NCBI GenBank assembly: GCA_937920575.1
Contig: CAKZSF010000255.1
Location: forward strand, 1-9,203
Reading direction: 5' to 3'
Length of the DNA stretch: 9,203 nucleotides
Source of the DNA: an uncultured Sphingomonadaceae bacterium
Lineage (GTDB): Bacteria > Pseudomonadota > Alphaproteobacteria > Sphingomonadales > Sphingomonadaceae
Part shown: positions 6,832-9,203 of the stretch, one piece after another
How positions within the stretch are numbered: position 1 is the first letter of the stretch
Layout of the letters: each line of letters starts with the position of its first letter
Program-made: the position numbers and the translations under genes
The notes under the pieces: generated by a model
The model's database searches: none
Told to the model about the DNA's origin: nothing
The model's input: only the letters and a program-made list of their open reading frames with translations

Positions 6832-7691
6832 TTCTGCGCACCCAGAAATTCAGCGAGAGCGGCCTGCGTGACGTCCTCCTCCAGCGTGGGAGCGTGACCC
6901 ACATCGGGCACCTCCACTTCGCGAAGTCCATCAATCTGTTGAGCCATTTTGGCAGCCGTTTCGGGTGACAAGAGATCAGATTTTGCACCGCGCAGCAGCA
7001 GCACGGGTCGACCCGACAGCGCCTTGAAGGCGGGCCACAAATCTGCCCCGCCGCTGTCGCCCTCTGGCTGGTTGAACGGTTCGGCAATGCGCATATCGTA
7101 ATCGAGCACGATCCGGCCATTGCTGCCCACGGTCATGGCGCGCTTGGCAAAACGCAACCAGTCATTGAGCTCGAAATGCGGAAACAGCGCGCCCTGCTGT
7201 TCCATCAGCGCGCGCGCCGCGTGCATCCAGGTGGGATAGTTGCGCCCGTGCCCGACATAGTCGCGAATTCGCGCCACGCCCTCCGGATCGATCACCGGGC
7301 CGATATCGTTGATCACGGCAGCCTTAATGGACGCAACACCGCGCGCCGCGAGCAGCGACGTCACAATCCCGCCAAGCGACGTACCGATACAGATAACCTC
7401 TGCGATTTCTTGCTCGACCAGCAATTGCTCGACATCCTCGGCATATTGCATCGGATTATAGGTCGCGCTGTCTTTCGCATATTCGCTGCCACCGCGGCCT
7501 CGAAAATCGACACAAACGACGCGCCATTCGCCCGCAACAATCTCGGCGAGCGGTTCAAAATCGCGTGCGTTCCGCGTCAGGCCCGGCATGCACAGGATCA
7601 CCGGCTGACCATCCTTGCCGCCCGCATAGTCACGGTAATGCAGTTTCAGCCCGTCTTTGCTGGACCAGTATTTGTCGTCAAATTCGCTCAT
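6828..7691 (-). CDS. Alpha/beta hydrolase
   Basis: Encodes 287 residues with a complete alpha/beta-hydrolase core. The oxyanion-hole loop is MPGLTRNARDF (35-45), the second strand ends in VDFRGRGGSE (61-70), the nucleophile elbow is GTSLGG (103-108, Ser105), the acid is probably Asp239 in GAKSDLLS and the base His266 in VPDVGHAPTL. The cap region (about 135-215) is helical. No signal peptide is seen, so it is probably cytosolic. The substrate is unknown; this family includes esterases, lactonases and C-C bond hydrolases. I chose the ATG at 7691 because MSEFDDKYW fits the usual beginning and an extension would run into the selO side. An in-frame ATG at 7709 (MGHGSAMSEF) and a TTG at 7736 are alternatives. 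The stop overlaps the glycosyltransferase start as ATGA. Confidence 0.88.
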   Translation of the reverse strand: MSEFDDKYWSSKDGLKLHYRDYAGGKDGQPVILCMPGLTRNARDFEPLAEIVAGEWRVVCVDFRGRGGSEYAKDSATYNPMQYAEDVEQLLVEQEIAEVICIGTSLGGIVTSLLAARGVASIKAAVINDIGPVIDPEGVARIRDYVGHGRNYPTWMHAARALMEQQGALFPHFELNDWLRFAKRAMTVGSNGRIVLDYDMRIAEPFNQPEGDSGGADLWPAFKALSGRPVLLLRGAKSDLLSPETAAKMAQQIDGLREVEVPDVGHAPTLEEDVTQAALAEFLGAQK

Positions 7692-7776
7692 GGCAGACCC
7701 GTGCCCCATCAAATGTATCCAGCGCGACTGGCTCAACCGGGTTGCGCAGCGGCCATTGCATCCCCACTATCGCGAA
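7692..7776. promoter_or_regulatory. Divergent spacer between the hydrolase and selO
   Basis: If selO starts at 7777 this 85-base stretch must hold the promoters of both divergent genes. I see no clear sigma-70 pair for either direction. A weak + strand candidate is TTGCGC (7742-7747), 18 bases, then ACTATC (7766-7771), which would give a nearly leaderless selO mRNA. If selO instead starts at the ATG at 7690, the two start codons overlap within CATG (7689-7692) and no spacer exists. Confidence 0.3.
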
Positions 7777-9183
7777 ATGCGCAGCCTTCCGCAAGCAGCC
7801 CCGTACCGCCCTGACCCGCAGATTCAAGCGATTGCTGACTGGATCGGTGATCCGGTGGATGCGGCGGGCTTCCCCAAGGCACAATTGCGCTTTCGCAATG
7901 ACCGCTACGATCGAACTGTCGGCCTTGCCGAATTGAGCGACGAGCAATGGGTGCAGCATTTCGGCCGGTTTGATCCGCTGCCTGACAATCTGCCGCGCCC
8001 GTTGGCGTTGCGCTATCACGGGCATCAATTTCGCACGTACAATCCGCAGATCGGCGATGGACGCGGCTTTCTGTATGCGCAGTTGCGCGACGGCGATAAC
8101 CGCCTGCTCGATTTGGGCACCAAGGGATCGGGCCAGACCCCGCATAGCCGCGATGGCGACGGGCGGCTCACGCTGAAAGGCGCGGTCCGCGAAATCCTCG
8201 CGACCGAGATGCTGGAGGCGCAGGGCGTCAACACCAGCAAAACCTTCTCGGTCATCGAAACAGGTGAAGAGCTTTGGCGCAGCGACGAGCCTTCGCCCAC
8301 CCGCTCGGCAGTGATGGTGCGGCTGAGCCACGGCCATATCCGCATTGGCAGTTTTCAACGGCTGGCCTCGCTCGGCGAAAAAGACAATCTTGCCGCACTG
8401 GTCGACTATGCCCTCGCGCAATATCCCGGCCCCACCCCGCCCGATGATGCACCCGCACGGGACGAGCCAGCCATCATGCTGCTGCATCAGGTGGTCGAGC
8501 GATTGGCCGACCTTGCCGCGTCTTACATGGTCGCGGGCTTCGTCCATGGTGTGCTCAACACGGACAATATGAACATTTCGGGTGAGAGCTTTGACTATGG
8601 CCCGTGGCGCTGGCTGCCCGCTTGGGAAGGCGGATTCACTGCTGCCTATTTCGATCAGCAGGGGCTGTATTGTTTTGGCCGCCAGCCAGAGGCGATCCAT
8701 TGGAACTGCGCGCAATTGGCCAACGCTTTGCTGCCGATTGCGGACAAGGGAGCGCTGGTTGCAGCGCTCAACCGCTTTTCCGATCTCTACCACGACAATT
8801 TGGCGCGGCGGATGTGCTGGCGATTGGGGATCATCAGCCAAGGGCCTGATGCAGATCTGAACCTGTTCAAGGCAATGGGCGAATCCATTGCGGGGGCCAA
8901 GGCGGTGCCGGAAGAGTTCTTCGATTCTATCCGCTATCGGACATCAGCAGGATCAGGAGAGTTCGCTGATTTGCTGGGCAGTTACGACCGCGACGAAACA
9001 CAGGCTGCAGACAGCACAGCGCGACAAGAAACCCAATCCATGCTGATCGAGGAGGTTGAAAGCATTTGGGATGCGATTGCCGAGCAAGACGATTGGAAAC
9101 CCCTTACTGACAAAATCGCAGCATTGCGCGAAAAGGGCGATGCGCTAGGTCCCGCTCCCGAACCTGCAGGCCTTAGCGGTTGA
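7777..9183 (+). CDS. selO: Protein adenylyltransferase SelO (YdiU/UPF0061 family)
   Basis: Encodes 468 residues from this ATG. SelO is a pseudokinase-fold enzyme that binds ATP in a flipped orientation and transfers AMP to Ser, Thr or Tyr of target proteins; in bacteria it is linked to protein S-glutathionylation and oxidative stress. Visible motifs are LRFRNDR (37-43), ALRYHGHQF (77-85), GDGRGF (93-98), LGTKGSGQTPHSR (113-125, Lys116), REILATE (138-144, Glu139 at the family glutamate spacing from the lysine), VRLSHGHIRIGSF (181-193) and the active-site region TDN (262-264) and FDYG (272-275), giving Asp263, Asn264 and Asp273 as probable base and metal ligands. All are intact. The frame is open further upstream: ATG at 7690 would add 29 residues that do not resemble the family and overlap the hydrolase start. 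The C-terminus after residue 350 lacks the NP...LRN motif of the E. coli-type protein and ends in a charged helical segment. Confidence 0.9.
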   Translation: MRSLPQAAPYRPDPQIQAIADWIGDPVDAAGFPKAQLRFRNDRYDRTVGLAELSDEQWVQHFGRFDPLPDNLPRPLALRYHGHQFRTYNPQIGDGRGFLYAQLRDGDNRLLDLGTKGSGQTPHSRDGDGRLTLKGAVREILATEMLEAQGVNTSKTFSVIETGEELWRSDEPSPTRSAVMVRLSHGHIRIGSFQRLASLGEKDNLAALVDYALAQYPGPTPPDDAPARDEPAIMLLHQVVERLADLAASYMVAGFVHGVLNTDNMNISGESFDYGPWRWLPAWEGGFTAAYFDQQGLYCFGRQPEAIHWNCAQLANALLPIADKGALVAALNRFSDLYHDNLARRMCWRLGIISQGPDADLNLFKAMGESIAGAKAVPEEFFDSIRYRTSAGSGEFADLLGSYDRDETQAADSTARQETQSMLIEEVESIWDAIAEQDDWKPLTDKIAALREKGDALGPAPEPAGLSG

Positions 9184-9203
9184 TGTTACAAGATAAAACG
9201 AAA

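Noticed and set aside
7742..7771. TTGCGC and ACTATC as a selO promoter
   Set aside because: The -10 match is poor and spacing is 18 bases. It is mentioned only as the best weak candidate.
7690..7776. ATG at 7690 as the selO start
   Set aside because: The added 29 residues do not look like the family N-terminus and overlap the hydrolase start. It is kept as an alternative but not chosen.
7678..8841. 387-codon open frame on the - strand, antisense to selO
   Set aside because: selO has unmistakable family motifs across the same bases, and the antisense product resembles nothing. It is a composition effect of GC-rich codon use.
1..9203. Mobile element, CRISPR array, toxin-antitoxin or defence system
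   Set aside because: No transposase, integrase, terminal repeats, spaced direct repeats or small two-gene toxin module was seen. All larger frames are accounted for by housekeeping or envelope-type genes.

Overview
The window looks like chromosomal core DNA of an alphaproteobacterium, most probably a sphingomonad or Erythrobacter relative. This is inferred from the rsmE-gshA pair, a plant-type glutamate-cysteine ligase, an alphaproteobacterial-style SelO and moderately high GC. I see no rRNA, tRNA, CRISPR array, insertion sequence, prophage gene or other mobile element. Coding density is very high and no gap between genes exceeds 150 bases.

Layout. Positions 1-1889 (+ strand): the 3' end of rsmE (16S rRNA methyltransferase), gshA (first step of glutathione synthesis) and a small antibiotic-biosynthesis-monooxygenase (ABM) domain protein. 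Positions 1893-7691 (- strand), in transcription order: an alpha/beta hydrolase, a GT4 glycosyltransferase overlapping it by 4 bases, a YfgM-like TPR membrane protein, the outer-membrane assembly lipoprotein BamB, and a large polytopic membrane protein with an isoprenylcysteine-methyltransferase-like C-terminus. Positions 7777-9183 (+ strand): selO, the protein adenylyltransferase, divergent from the hydrolase.

How the genes work together. YfgM-like protein and BamB form the conserved envelope-biogenesis pair: a periplasmic TPR partner of the translocon, and a beta-propeller of the BAM complex. In many proteobacteria der follows bamB; here the membrane methyltransferase-like gene occupies that place. 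The hydrolase and glycosyltransferase are probably translationally coupled. GshA and SelO are both linked to thiol and redox biology, but they are 6 kb apart with nothing tying them together in this DNA.

I found no convincing new multi-gene system. The points most worth a second look are a set of mutually exclusive inverted repeats in the 57-base rsmE-gshA spacer, the unusually large ICMT-like membrane protein downstream of bamB, the SelO C-terminus lacking the motif of the canonical family, and the very tight or overlapping starts of the selO/hydrolase pair.
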